From: CAZFUY01 sp964522445
Lineage (GTDB): Bacteria; Pseudomonadota; Gammaproteobacteria; SZUA-229
Assembly: GCA_964522445.1 (NCBI GenBank)
Contig: CAZFUY010000048.1
Location: 1-22,237 of the forward strand
Direction of reading: 5' to 3'
DNA length: 22,237 nucleotides
Positions 1-7,281 of the stretch are shown here, piece by piece. The notes under the pieces are model-generated. The model did no database searches, had not been told where the DNA came from, and was given only the letters and a program-made list of their open reading frames with translations. Both the position numbers and the translations under genes were made by a program. Within the stretch, counting starts at the first letter, position 1. Every line of letters starts with the position of its first letter.

Positions 1-1
1 C

Positions 2-730
2 GTTAATCATGGCGCACAAATTATTGATATCAATATGGGCTGCCCTGCAAAAAAAGTTTGTAACGTTCTTGCCGGTTCTGCGTTATTAAAAGATGAACAC
101 AAAGTTTCGCAAATATTACAGGCCGTTGTTAATGCTGTTGATGTACCTGTAACGCTAAAAATTAGAACAGGTTGGGATAAAAACAATCGCAATGCCGTTA
201 ATATTGCTCACATTGCAGAAGATACTGGCATACAGGCATTAGCTGTTCATGGACGCACCCGCGAATGTGCATATAAAGGTTTTGCAGAATACGACACCAT
301 TGGCGAAGTTAAGGCCAGCGTCAATATTCCAGTTATTGCCAATGGCGATATTGATTCACCTGAAAAGGCAAAATTAATTTTAGAAAAAACCAGTGCTGAT
401 GCAGTAATGATTGGTCGAGCAGCTCAGGGGCACCCCTGGATATTCCGCGAAATTAATCACTATTTAAAAACAGGTACTTTACTGGCACCTCCTTCAATAA
501 ATGAGATCAGTCAGTTACTACAGAAACATTTAGAAAATCTGTATTCATTTTATGGTGAATACATGGGCGTAAGAATCGCACGCAAACATATTGGCTGGTA
601 TTTAAAAACACAGACAAACACAGATGTTTTTCGCAAACAAATAAACAAAGTTGAAACGGCGCAACAACAGCTTAATGATGTTATTGCATTTTTTCAGAAA
701 GAAATAATAAAAGAGTCGATTGCAGCATGA
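2..730 (+). CDS. dusB: tRNA-dihydrouridine synthase B, 5'-truncated by window start
   Basis: The enzyme reduces uridine to dihydrouridine in the tRNA D-loop using FMN and NAD(P)H. The frame is open from base 2, so the start lies outside the window; 242 residues are visible, and about 86 N-terminal residues should be missing judged against the 321-residue E. coli enzyme. The family signature DINMGCPAKKVCN is at visible residues 9-21; the Cys of GCP (visible residue 14) corresponds to the catalytic Cys. The FMN-phosphate region MIGRAAQGHPW and the C-terminal helical domain are also present. The stop overlaps the fis start in an ATGA (727-730), the usual dusB-fis operon with translational coupling. 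The first ATG inside the window (35) is internal to the conserved motif and is not the real start. Confidence 0.96.
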   Translation, partial: VNHGAQIIDINMGCPAKKVCNVLAGSALLKDEHKVSQILQAVVNAVDVPVTLKIRTGWDKNNRNAVNIAHIAEDTGIQALAVHGRTRECAYKGFAEYDTIGEVKASVNIPVIANGDIDSPEKAKLILEKTSADAVMIGRAAQGHPWIFREINHYLKTGTLLAPPSINEISQLLQKHLENLYSFYGEYMGVRIARKHIGWYLKTQTNTDVFRKQINKVETAQQQLNDVIAFFQKEIIKESIAA

Positions 731-1026
731 ACATAATAGAAAGCAATGTTATTCAAATGACAGGTAACACAGGTCATAACGTATCAAACAATACCAGTGC
801 AGGTCTTAGTGATACTGTTAAAAAATCATTACTGCAATTTTTTGATGAACTAGATGATAATCACCCAAATAATCTTTATGACATGGTGCTCAAACAGATA
901 GAACTCCCTTTACTGGAAATAGTTCTTGATCGCGTAGACGGTAACCAGTCTAAAGCTGCAGAGTGCCTGGGGATCAACCGTGGAACATTACGCAAAAAGC
1001 TAAAGTGTTATGATTTAATTAAATAA
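727..1026 (+). CDS. fis: DNA-binding protein Fis
   Basis: Fis is a nucleoid-associated factor that bends DNA and activates or represses growth-phase genes such as rRNA operons. The product is 99 residues (E. coli Fis is 98). The C-terminal helix-turn-helix at about residues 71-93 contains the hallmark GINRGTLRKKLK. The N-terminal part is divergent and polar, while the central dimerisation helices (about 31-70) look intact. It starts within the dusB stop (4-nt ATGA overlap), so expression should follow dusB. Nothing suggests disruption. The identification rests on the signature, the length and the dusB context. Confidence 0.95.
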   Translation: MNIIESNVIQMTGNTGHNVSNNTSAGLSDTVKKSLLQFFDELDDNHPNNLYDMVLKQIELPLLEIVLDRVDGNQSKAAECLGINRGTLRKKLKCYDLIK

Positions 1027-1142
1027 AATATAAATCACGGCTAAAGCTGCCCCTGCAACTCAATACTACCCCTCCTTTGAGAACTGGTTTTAGGCTATAA
1101 TCCCCAGCCTTCGACATAGACATCAATCTCAGGAAAACAAAC
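1027..1142 (+). promoter_or_regulatory. fis-purH intergenic region with a TATAAT hexamer
   Basis: The gap of 116 bp contains an exact TATAAT at 1096-1101, about 41 bp upstream of the purH ATG. No good -35 box is visible at 16-18 bp; ttgaga at 1077-1082 is only 13 bp away. A Shine-Dalgarno-like agga lies about 9 nt before the purH start. No recognisable PurR box was seen. Promoter assignment is therefore tentative. Confidence 0.4.
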
Positions 1143-2555
1143 ATGAGCAATAACAGTCCCTGCCCCGTTAAAAGGGCCCTGATCAGTGTTTCTGATAAAT
1201 CCGGCATTGTAGAATTAGCTAAAGCCCTGGCTGAGGCAAATATAGAAATACTTTCCACCGGCGGAACAGCTAGCTTGCTCACTGAAAATAATATTCCTGT
1301 TAAAGAAGTTTCTGAACACACCGGCTTTCCTGAAATTATGGATGGCCGCGTTAAAACACTACATCCTAAAATTCATGGTGGCGTTCTTGGCCGTCGAGGC
1401 ATTGATGACGAAGTAATGAAAATCAATGGCATAGACCCGATTGATCTGGTCATTGTTAATCTTTACCCCTTTGAAGCGGCAATTGCCAAAGAAGACTGCA
1501 CACTGGAAGATGCCATTGAGAATATCGATATCGGTGGCCCGGCCATGGTTCGCGCAACAGCTAAAAATCACGACTTTGTAACAATTGTGGTTAACCCAGC
1601 AGATTATGAGCGCGTTGTGAATGAAATCAATGCGGGTGGTATTACAGCAAAAACTCGCTTTGATCTGGCAGTAAAAGCCTTTGAGCACACCTCACATTAT
1701 GATGGNNNNNNNNNNNNNNNNNNNNNNNNNNNNNNNNNNNNNNNNNNNNNNNNNNNNNNNNNNNNNNNNNNNNNNNNNNNNNNNNNNNNNNNNNNNNNNN
1801 NNNNNCCTGCCTGTGTTATCGTCAAACACGCCAATCCCTGTGGTGTTGCCATTAGCGAAAATATTATGGATGCTTATGACCTCGCCTATAAAACAGACCC
1901 TACTTCAGCTTTCGGTGGCATTATCGCGTTTAACCGCACATTAGATGAAACCACCGCCGCTGAAATTATTAAACGCCAGTTTGTTGAAGTTATCATCGCA
2001 CCCAAAATTAATTCTGCTGCCAAAGATGTGTTAAAAGAAAAAGCCAATGTTCGTGTACTGGAATGTGGGCAATGGCAAGCATCCATTCCTGCACTGGACT
2101 TCAAACGCATTAACGGTGGATTATTAGTACAGGATCGCGACCTCGGTAAAATTACCGCAGCCGATCTTAAAGTGGTTACTGAACGTCAACCCAGCGAACA
2201 GGAATTAAACGATTTATTGTTTGCCTGGAAAGTTGCCAAATTTGTTAAATCCAATGCCATTGTTTATGTTAAAAACAGCATGACCATCGGTGTCGGCGCA
2301 GGCCAGATGAGTCGCGTTTATTCAGCCAAAGTTGCCGGTATAAAAGCTGCCGATGAGAACCTGGAAGTAAAAGGTTCTGTTATGGCATCCGATGCATTTT
2401 TTCCCTTCCGTGATGGCATAGATGCCGCACATGAAGCAGGCATTACAGCCGTCATAGAGCCAGGTGGTTCAATGCGTGACGATGAAGTCATCGCAGCCGC
2501 CAATGAGCATGGCATGGCGATGGTGTTTACGGGCATGCGTCACTTTAGACATTAA
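1143..2555 (+). CDS. purH: Bifunctional AICAR formyltransferase / IMP cyclohydrolase, interrupted by an assembly gap
   Basis: The enzyme catalyses the last two steps of IMP synthesis: formylation of AICAR by 10-formyl-THF, then ring closure. The N-terminal cyclohydrolase (MGS-like) domain shows STGGTA, GRVKTLHPKIHGG and ENIDIGGPAMVR. The C-terminal transformylase part shows VKHANPCG with the catalytic Lys-His pair, TSAFGGIIAFN, SNAIVY and the terminal DMRHFRH-like end (GMRHFRH). The reading frame runs through 100 N (1706-1805) giving 470 codons, whereas the family has about 525-530. In E. coli 93 residues lie between the flanking motifs AYD and PACVIVKH; here only 34 codons of space exist, so about 59 residues are missing because of the gap size, not because of a deletion in the organism. 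It is followed by purD on the same strand after an inverted-repeat element. Confidence 0.96.
   Translation: MSNNSPCPVKRALISVSDKSGIVELAKALAEANIEILSTGGTASLLTENNIPVKEVSEHTGFPEIMDGRVKTLHPKIHGGVLGRRGIDDEVMKINGIDPIDLVIVNLYPFEAAIAKEDCTLEDAIENIDIGGPAMVRATAKNHDFVTIVVNPADYERVVNEINAGGITAKTRFDLAVKAFEHTSHYDXXXXXXXXXXXXXXXXXXXXXXXXXXXXXXXXXXPACVIVKHANPCGVAISENIMDAYDLAYKTDPTSAFGGIIAFNRTLDETTAAEIIKRQFVEVIIAPKINSAAKDVLKEKANVRVLECGQWQASIPALDFKRINGGLLVQDRDLGKITAADLKVVTERQPSEQELNDLLFAWKVAKFVKSNAIVYVKNSMTIGVGAGQMSRVYSAKVAGIKAADENLEVKGSVMASDAFFPFRDGIDAAHEAGITAVIEPGGSMRDDEVIAAANEHGMAMVFTGMRHFRH
1706..1805. other. Assembly gap (100 N) inside purH
   Basis: Exactly 100 undefined bases, the conventional placeholder for a gap of unknown size. 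Comparison with E. coli PurH suggests the true gap is about 277 nt. The length should be 1 modulo 3 if the gene is intact, because the frame on both sides agrees with a 100-base placeholder. Confidence 0.97.
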
Positions 2556-2568
2556 AAAAAATATTTTT

Positions 2569-2711
2569 ACCACAGAGGACACAGAGGACACAGAGAAAAT
2601 ATATTTAATGTAGATGCAACGATGGCATAAATGCCTGTGAGCTGCTAGTCGCACTTGTTCGCCTTTAGGCAAACCTACAAAAACCTCTGTGTCCTCTGTA
2701 TCCTCTGTGGT
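2569..2711. repeat. Inverted-repeat element with 27-bp arms between purH and purD
   Basis: The left arm 2569-2595 consists of accacagaggac followed by acagaggacacagag. The right arm 2685-2711 is its reverse complement with a single mismatch at one position. Each arm is itself an iteration of (cacagagga). The 89-bp interior contains two small palindromes: ggcat-aa-atgcc at 2624-2635 and gcct-tt-aggc at 2661-2670. No coding potential is seen. It looks like a short non-autonomous repeat (MITE or REP-like) that became fixed between two operon genes. The right arm ends 24 bp upstream of the purD ATG. Confidence 0.85.
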
Positions 2712-2735
2712 GCAAAAAAATCCTTGAGGAAAAAA

Positions 2736-4013
2736 ATGAAAGTTTTAGTCATAGGCGGCGGCGGTCGCGAACATGCATTAGCCTGGAAAGCAGCTCAGTC
2801 TGCACAGGTTGAAAAAGTTTTTGTCGCACCTGGAAATGCAGGCACAGCACTTGAGCCCAAATTAGAAAACATCAACATTAATGCCGAAGATATAAGCGCA
2901 TTAAAAATCTTTGCTCAGGAAAATAAAATTGACCTGACTATTGTCGGCCCTGAAGCACCTTTGGTACTGGGCATAGTTGATGACTTTAGCGCCGCAGGTT
3001 TAAAAGCTTTTGGCCCAAGCAAAGGTGCAGCTCAGCTCGAAGGATCAAAAGCTTTTACCAAAGATTTTCTTGATCGTCACAAGATTCCAACAGCAGCTTA
3101 TGGCAACTTCACCAATGAAGACGAAGCCATTGCCTATATCAAACAACAGGGCGCACCCATAGTAATTAAGGCCGATGGTTTAGCCGCAGGCAAAGGTGTC
3201 ATTCTTGCACAAACAGAAGATGAAGCCATCGCAGCAGTTAAAGACATGCTCTCTGGTAATGCTTTTGGTGATGCTGGCGCACGTGTTGTTGTCGAAGAAT
3301 TTTTACAGGGCGAAGAAGCCAGTTTTATTTGCATGGTCGATGGTAAGAATGTTTTACCCATGGCGACATCACAGGATCACAAAGCTCGTGATGATGGCGA
3401 CACAGGCCCTAACACGGGCGGCATGGGTGCATATTCCCCCGCACCTGTAGTTACCGATGAAATTTTTCAGCGCATTATGAAAGAGGTTATTTATCCAACC
3501 ATTGAAGGCATGGCATCTGAAGGCAATTCTTACACCGGCTTTCTTTATGCAGGCGTTATGATTGACAATAACGGCACACCCAAAGTGCTGGAATATAATG
3601 TGCGTTTTGGTGATCCCGAAACACAACCCATTATGTTACGCATGAAATCAGATTTATCAGAACTCTGCCTTGCCGCCATTGATGGCCAGTTAGATCAGCA
3701 TAAAACAGAATGGGATAAACGTTGTTCACTGGGCGTAGTTTTAGCCGCAGGAGGTTATCCTGCTGATTATAATAAAGGTGATATTATTAAAGGGCTTGAA
3801 GGACTGGACACAGAGAGCACAAAAGTTTTTCATGCAGGCACTACAAATAAAGATAATAATATTGTAACTAACGGTGGTCGCGTGCTTTGTGCCTGTGCTT
3901 TAGGCAACACCGTTGCAGAAGCCCAAACTGAGGCTTACAGGTTAGTTAAAAATATTAGCTGGAATAATGTGTATTATCGAAATGATATCGGCCATAGAGC
4001 CATTAATAGATAA
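2736..4013 (+). CDS. purD: Phosphoribosylamine-glycine ligase (GAR synthetase)
   Basis: The enzyme makes GAR from phosphoribosylamine, glycine and ATP, an early step of de novo purine synthesis. The product is 425 residues (about 429 in E. coli). The N-terminal motif VLVIGGGGREHALAWK, the ATP-grasp segments KADGLAAGKGV and the metal/ATP motif EYNVRFGDPETQP are all present, and the C-terminus ends in DIGHRAI as in homologues. The start at 2736 is chosen because it gives the family N-terminus (MKVLVIGGGG) and has tgagga 6-8 nt upstream. An in-frame ATG at 2655 would add 27 residues translated from the inverted repeat and is unlikely. It probably forms an operon with purH, although the repeat between them may affect read-through. 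Confidence 0.96.
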   Translation: MKVLVIGGGGREHALAWKAAQSAQVEKVFVAPGNAGTALEPKLENININAEDISALKIFAQENKIDLTIVGPEAPLVLGIVDDFSAAGLKAFGPSKGAAQLEGSKAFTKDFLDRHKIPTAAYGNFTNEDEAIAYIKQQGAPIVIKADGLAAGKGVILAQTEDEAIAAVKDMLSGNAFGDAGARVVVEEFLQGEEASFICMVDGKNVLPMATSQDHKARDDGDTGPNTGGMGAYSPAPVVTDEIFQRIMKEVIYPTIEGMASEGNSYTGFLYAGVMIDNNGTPKVLEYNVRFGDPETQPIMLRMKSDLSELCLAAIDGQLDQHKTEWDKRCSLGVVLAAGGYPADYNKGDIIKGLEGLDTESTKVFHAGTTNKDNNIVTNGGRVLCACALGNTVAEAQTEAYRLVKNISWNNVYYRNDIGHRAINR

Positions 4014-4026
4014 ACCATTAGCACGC

Positions 4027-4091
4027 GGGATCGGAGTCAATACCAGTAAGCTAAATATTTTCTTTACCTTACTGACATTGACTCCGACCCC
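4027..4091. repeat. Imperfect 24-bp inverted repeat (GGGTCGGAGTCAAT type) after purD
   Basis: The arms 4027-4050 and 4068-4091 pair at 21 of 24 positions around a 17-bp loop. The outer part of the right arm reads attgactccgacccc. Such GAGTCAAT/ATTGACTC ends are common around REP-associated or IS200-like elements in Gammaproteobacteria (general knowledge, not checked here). It sits 13 bp after the purD stop and may act as a 3' hairpin or terminator, but no long T-tract follows. Confidence 0.75.
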
Positions 4092-4126
4092 TGAAAAATT
4101 TATTTAATCGGCCAAAGGATAATAAT

Positions 4127-5086
4127 ATGGCAAGCAAATACAAGGTCGTTCTTTTAAATCAGTTAAATAATAATATGGATCGTGCTCAGGTTATTAAAAA
4201 TCTGGCGACTCTATTTAAATCAACCGAATCAAAAATCGAAAAAATACTCAGCAAACCTGAAACCACAATAAAAAAAGATATTAATAAAGACATAGCTGAA
4301 AAATTTTATGTAGCAATTAGAAAGGCAGGTGCGACATGCTCGCTTGTAGAAATAGAGACTGATAATAATTTTGAATTACCTGACATTCATACAGATATTC
4401 CAGAAGTAAAATCACCGTCCAGAACAGCAGAATATAAAGACCCCACGTTACAGGAAATTCCTCCGCAGCAATCAGAAAAAAACTCACAACTTGGTCTGGA
4501 AGAAAAAGAGCCGGATAAACCCCAGGAAAAACAGAGTGAAATAAAACCCGAAAATTTTACCAACATAAACGAAGATCGTTACTGTCCTGAATGCGGAACA
4601 ATAAAAGCAACAGCAGATTCAGCATGTGTACATTGTGGTTACGACCCAATAAGCATTCAATTAACTGAAAAGAAAGCTCGCATTAAAAAAATAGTCAGCA
4701 TAGCTTTAGTTTTCATCGTTATTATTTTAGGCACAGGCATTCCCGCATTTAATTATTTTTCTCAGCAGATGAAGCTGGAAAAAGGTTTATCACTTGCATT
4801 TGAAACACGTAACCATATTACAGAATTTATAGAAAAAACAGGTTTCTGGCCCAATCAGAATATTGATGCTGAGTTAGCAGAAACAATTGGCAATGATGTT
4901 ATAGAATCCATTGTTATAGGCAATAATGCAATAATAACTGTTACCATTAGAGCTTCAATTACAGGCAGTCAAAAACAAACCCTTATTTTTACCCCCAAAA
5001 CAATGAAAGGGAAAATTGTCTGGAATTGTTTAAATGGCACATTAGAAAACAGGTTACGACCTGATACCTGCAAACCCGTAGAGTAA
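4127..5086 (+). CDS. Membrane protein: N-terminal cytoplasmic domain, zinc ribbon, one TM helix and type IV pilin-like C-terminal domain
   Basis: The product is 319 residues and I know no named gene for it. Residues 1-77 form a compact alpha/beta region (KYKVVLLNQ...AEKFYVAIRKAGATCSLVEIE) resembling the L7/L12-like fold found at the N-terminus of some proteobacterial membrane proteins (inference). Residues 78-149 are a charged, low-complexity linker. C153, C156, C167 and C170 form a CPEC...CVHCG zinc ribbon. A single hydrophobic helix spans about 189-208. Beyond it, EKGLSLAFETRNHITEFIEKTG then FWPN resembles the pilin helix after the N-terminal segment, and the end has the pilin D-loop pattern W-x-C(301)...C(315). 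There is no GFTLIE prepilin cleavage motif, so PilD processing is not expected. Predicted topology is cytoplasm (N) to periplasm (C). A ribosome binding site (aaagga) precedes the ATG. The nearest other pilus gene is pilU, about 9 kb away. Confidence 0.85.
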   Translation: MASKYKVVLLNQLNNNMDRAQVIKNLATLFKSTESKIEKILSKPETTIKKDINKDIAEKFYVAIRKAGATCSLVEIETDNNFELPDIHTDIPEVKSPSRTAEYKDPTLQEIPPQQSEKNSQLGLEEKEPDKPQEKQSEIKPENFTNINEDRYCPECGTIKATADSACVHCGYDPISIQLTEKKARIKKIVSIALVFIVIILGTGIPAFNYFSQQMKLEKGLSLAFETRNHITEFIEKTGFWPNQNIDAELAETIGNDVIESIVIGNNAIITVTIRASITGSQKQTLIFTPKTMKGKIVWNCLNGTLENRLRPDTCKPVE

Positions 5087-5088
5087 TA

Positions 5089-5120
5089 ATTTATAACCCA
5101 ATCATGACAGGGTTATAAAT
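5089..5120. terminator. Perfect 11-bp hairpin after the pilin-like gene
   Basis: The stem is atttataaccc (5089-5099) paired with gggttataaat (5110-5120) around a 10-nt loop. It begins 3 nt after the stop codon. Only three G:C pairs and a poor T-tract (atattta) follow, so termination strength is uncertain. Confidence 0.45.
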
Positions 5121-5162
5121 ATTTAACCCTATATTTCACCGCCAGAAGATTTAATATTAAAA

Positions 5163-5320
5163 GAGACCTTTGCACGATATATTCACGAGTAAAAGTGACT
5201 AAAATTTCACTGCTTTTCGTTAGAAAACTTGCTAACATCTAGCTATTAACTGCGTTTCCTGTCTCAATCAGTAAAGTTTTAGTGCATTTTTCTTTCTCGC
5301 CTCTATCGTGCAAAGGTCTC
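5163..5320. mobile_element. MITE-like element, copy 1 (termini gagacctttgcacgat, target duplication taaaa)
   Basis: A 158-bp element with perfect 16-bp terminal inverted repeats: gagacctttgcacgat at 5163-5178 and its complement at 5305-5320. One further flanking base pair also matches (5162/5321). It is flanked by direct repeats taaaa (5158-5162 and 5321-5325), consistent with a 5-bp target duplication; if the extra base is counted as terminus, the duplication is 3 bp. The interior carries no convincing ORF. It lies between the convergent genes ending at 5086 (+) and 5354 (-). Termini of this type recall IS5/IS4-like elements (recollection, unchecked); the interior could be a deletion derivative. 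Confidence 0.85.
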
Positions 5321-5353
5321 TAAAAATATAAATAAATTTTCTTTAAAAACTTT

Positions 5354-5917
5354 CTAATTCATTGGTTGAATAATTGTAAACGCACCACGAACATCACCCA
5401 ACCTGTAACCAGTAGCTTTATCATCAGGGTAACTGGCTTTTAACTTTGCCGCTATAACAGGCGCTATATTCTGACCATGGCATTTAAGACATACTTTTCC
5501 AGTAGGAATCGCTTTCATAAATCTGAATGATTTAACACCTTTTTCTTCCACTTCAGAGAAATAAGCCATGGGCTTAACTTTCTCCCCCCTTTTCTTCCGC
5601 ACATCAAAATCCTGCAATACTTTTCTTTCCCAGGCATCAGGCGCATTAGCCGAGTTACGAAATTTCAAACTGGTTCTGGCTATTTTCCAGCCATATTTTT
5701 CTGAAAGACTTTTAGCAATAATCGGTGCAGATTCTTTACACACATTAATTGCCTCTGTAGGCCCAGCCATTTTCATCGCCGACTGTAACTGGCCTTTTAG
5801 CTGCCCCATAAACTCTTTAATTGCAACTTTGCTATCATCAATTCGTGGCTGCAAATGATTGCCTGCAAAAACAGACGAAAATGATAAAACTAACACAATA
5901 AATAAAATATTCTTCAA
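5354..5917 (-). CDS. Periplasmic c-type haem protein, Tll0287-like (DUF3365) family
   Basis: The product is 187 residues with a typical signal peptide at 1-18 (cleavage after VFA). One haem-binding CLKCH is at residues 143-147. The family pattern RTSLKFRNSANAPDAWE (about 81-97) and the C-terminal GYRLGDVRGAFTI identify the Tll0287-like/DUF3365 domain, a PAS-like haem-binding module that elsewhere occurs as a sensory domain or as a stand-alone periplasmic protein. Here there is no attached kinase or cyclase, so a stand-alone haem or redox/gas-binding role is inferred. The start is TTG (complement of caa at 5915-5917) with a well-placed aggag 7 nt upstream. It stands alone on the minus strand, bracketed by the two related MITE-like elements. 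Confidence 0.9.
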   Translation of the reverse strand: MKNILFIVLVLSFSSVFAGNHLQPRIDDSKVAIKEFMGQLKGQLQSAMKMAGPTEAINVCKESAPIIAKSLSEKYGWKIARTSLKFRNSANAPDAWERKVLQDFDVRKKRGEKVKPMAYFSEVEEKGVKSFRFMKAIPTGKVCLKCHGQNIAPVIAAKLKASYPDDKATGYRLGDVRGAFTIIQPMN

Positions 5918-6271
5918 TGGAAATCTCCTATGTATTCACAAGTCAGCATAAAAGTTATTGCATCCTAAAGAGAAATACTATGCTTTTTAATTACAGGATT
6001 CAATAACTATTATCAGAGACCTTTGCACAAAAAAAAACCGTCATCCCGGTATGCTTTTAAGCCGGGATCTAGCGAGATTCCTGCTAGAAACATGCAGGAA
6101 TGACGATAAACGTATAACTATTAAAATAATTTTCTCTCGTTCAAAGGTCTCTATCAATCTAAAGAAACTGAATTTCTAAGCACACGATTAATAATATTAA
6201 ACTCAGAACAATAGAGAGACAGGATTATATTTCTGTTAATATAAACAGAGAAAATCAAAACACAGTCAGAC
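5918..6271. other. 354-bp divergent intergenic region containing MITE copy 2
   Basis: The region separates the haem protein gene (-) from the membrane protein gene (+). It contains the MITE-like element at 6016-6151. A small hairpin, tctgtt-aatata-aacaga, lies at 6232-6249, 22 bp before the + strand ATG. The rest is AT-rich, with no ORF and no promoter I would call with confidence. Confidence 0.6.
6016..6151. mobile_element. MITE-like element, copy 2 (target duplication tatca) carrying paired REP hairpins
   Basis: A 136-bp element whose ends match copy 1: gagacctttgcac at 6016-6028 and gttcaaaggtctc at 6139-6151 (one mismatch between its arms). It is flanked by tatca on both sides (6011-6015 and 6152-6156), again a 5-bp target duplication. 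The interior differs from copy 1. It contains two stem-loops, atcccgg/ccgggat (6043-6049 and 6062-6068) and attcctgc/gcaggaat (6077-6084 and 6094-6101), enclosed by cgtcat/atgacg (6039-6044 and 6100-6105). Confidence 0.85.
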
Positions 6272-7267
6272 ATGATATCAAAAGCCACCCTTAAAAAAGC
6301 AGCCGCACAAGAGATTATTGATTCACAACAGGTTGAACCTCTATATCAGTTCATAAAGAACCAGCAAACAGATTCTTTATCGGATAACAAAGAAGAGCCT
6401 CTTAAATTTATACGCAGCTTTGGTGATGTATTTATTACACTTGGCATAGCTTTATTAGTCATTTCTATCAAAATGACAGAATTATCAGGTTATTATTATT
6501 TAATCCCTGCCACTGCTTTTATTGTAATCGCCGAATGGCTGGTACGTGTTCGCCGTCTTGCATTACCTGGTATAGCCATACTGATTGCCATTCTATTTTT
6601 TGTAAATAAAGCCATAGCTTTCGACCATGAACACGCCACTCTTTTTGGACTTGGTATTTTAAGCATTACCAGCCTGCTATTTTATCTAAGATATAAAATG
6701 CCATTTAGCCTACTACCATTAACAGCCGGACTGGTAGCAATGACCATTATCCAGATCGGCCTGGACGTGATTAATTATCCCATTATTTTTACTGCTATTG
6801 GCATCATAATTTTTATTATCGCTATGTGGTTTGATTCACAGGATACAAAAAGAGAGTCACACCTGAGTGACAGCGCCTTCTGGTTACATTTATTAGCCTC
6901 ACCATTAATTGTTCATGGTTTAATGGCATCCATGTTAACAACTGAAAACACATGGATTCAGTCAATGAATATGGAAATTATAATTGTGGTATTTTTTGCC
7001 GGATTCTTTTTACTCGCGCTGTTTGTTGATCGCCGTGCCATGCTTATTTCAACACAGATATATATGATTTATGCACTCACTCAAATATTACAGAATCAGA
7101 TTAATAGCCAGAATATAATGATTTATGTGTTAATGACTCTGGGGCTATTTGTTATATTTTTTGGCACTTACTGGTATAAAACACGCCAGCTAATTTTCGG
7201 TTTTCTATCAGATAGTTTGATTAGTCGTTATGTTCCTGATTTAATGACTCAAGATGTTAAACAATAA
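6272..7267 (+). CDS. Polytopic membrane protein (DUF2157-like), unknown function
   Basis: The product is 331 residues. A short soluble N-terminal region (about 1-45, KATLKKAAAQEIIDSQQVEPLYQF) with a charged stretch is followed by FGDVFITLGIALLVIS and about ten hydrophobic segments to residue 310, then a short hydrophilic tail. The N-terminal helix plus the FGD...TLG entry into the membrane region resembles DUF2157-type membrane proteins; no enzymatic motif or transporter signature is visible. No strong ribosome binding site precedes the ATG. It is followed after 43 bp by the carbonic anhydrase gene on the same strand, but a MITE end lies in that gap. Family assignment is tentative; that it is a membrane protein is certain. 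Confidence 0.8.
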   Translation: MISKATLKKAAAQEIIDSQQVEPLYQFIKNQQTDSLSDNKEEPLKFIRSFGDVFITLGIALLVISIKMTELSGYYYLIPATAFIVIAEWLVRVRRLALPGIAILIAILFFVNKAIAFDHEHATLFGLGILSITSLLFYLRYKMPFSLLPLTAGLVAMTIIQIGLDVINYPIIFTAIGIIIFIIAMWFDSQDTKRESHLSDSAFWLHLLASPLIVHGLMASMLTTENTWIQSMNMEIIIVVFFAGFFLLALFVDRRAMLISTQIYMIYALTQILQNQINSQNIMIYVLMTLGLFVIFFGTYWYKTRQLIFGFLSDSLISRYVPDLMTQDVKQ

Positions 7268-7281
7268 ATATTTTTTAATAT

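Noticed and set aside
1143..2555. purH as a pseudogene or deletion variant
   Set aside because: The shortage of residues coincides exactly with the run of N, and both flanks are intact and in frame.
2569..2595. Iterated cacagagga units as a CRISPR-like or VNTR array
   Set aside because: There are only about three short iterations with no spacers, and the arm is mirrored at 2685-2711, which fits an inverted-repeat element.
2655..2735. Upstream in-frame ATG for purD adding 27 residues
   Set aside because: The extra residues derive from the inverted-repeat arm; the ATG at 2736 has a ribosome binding site and the family N-terminus.
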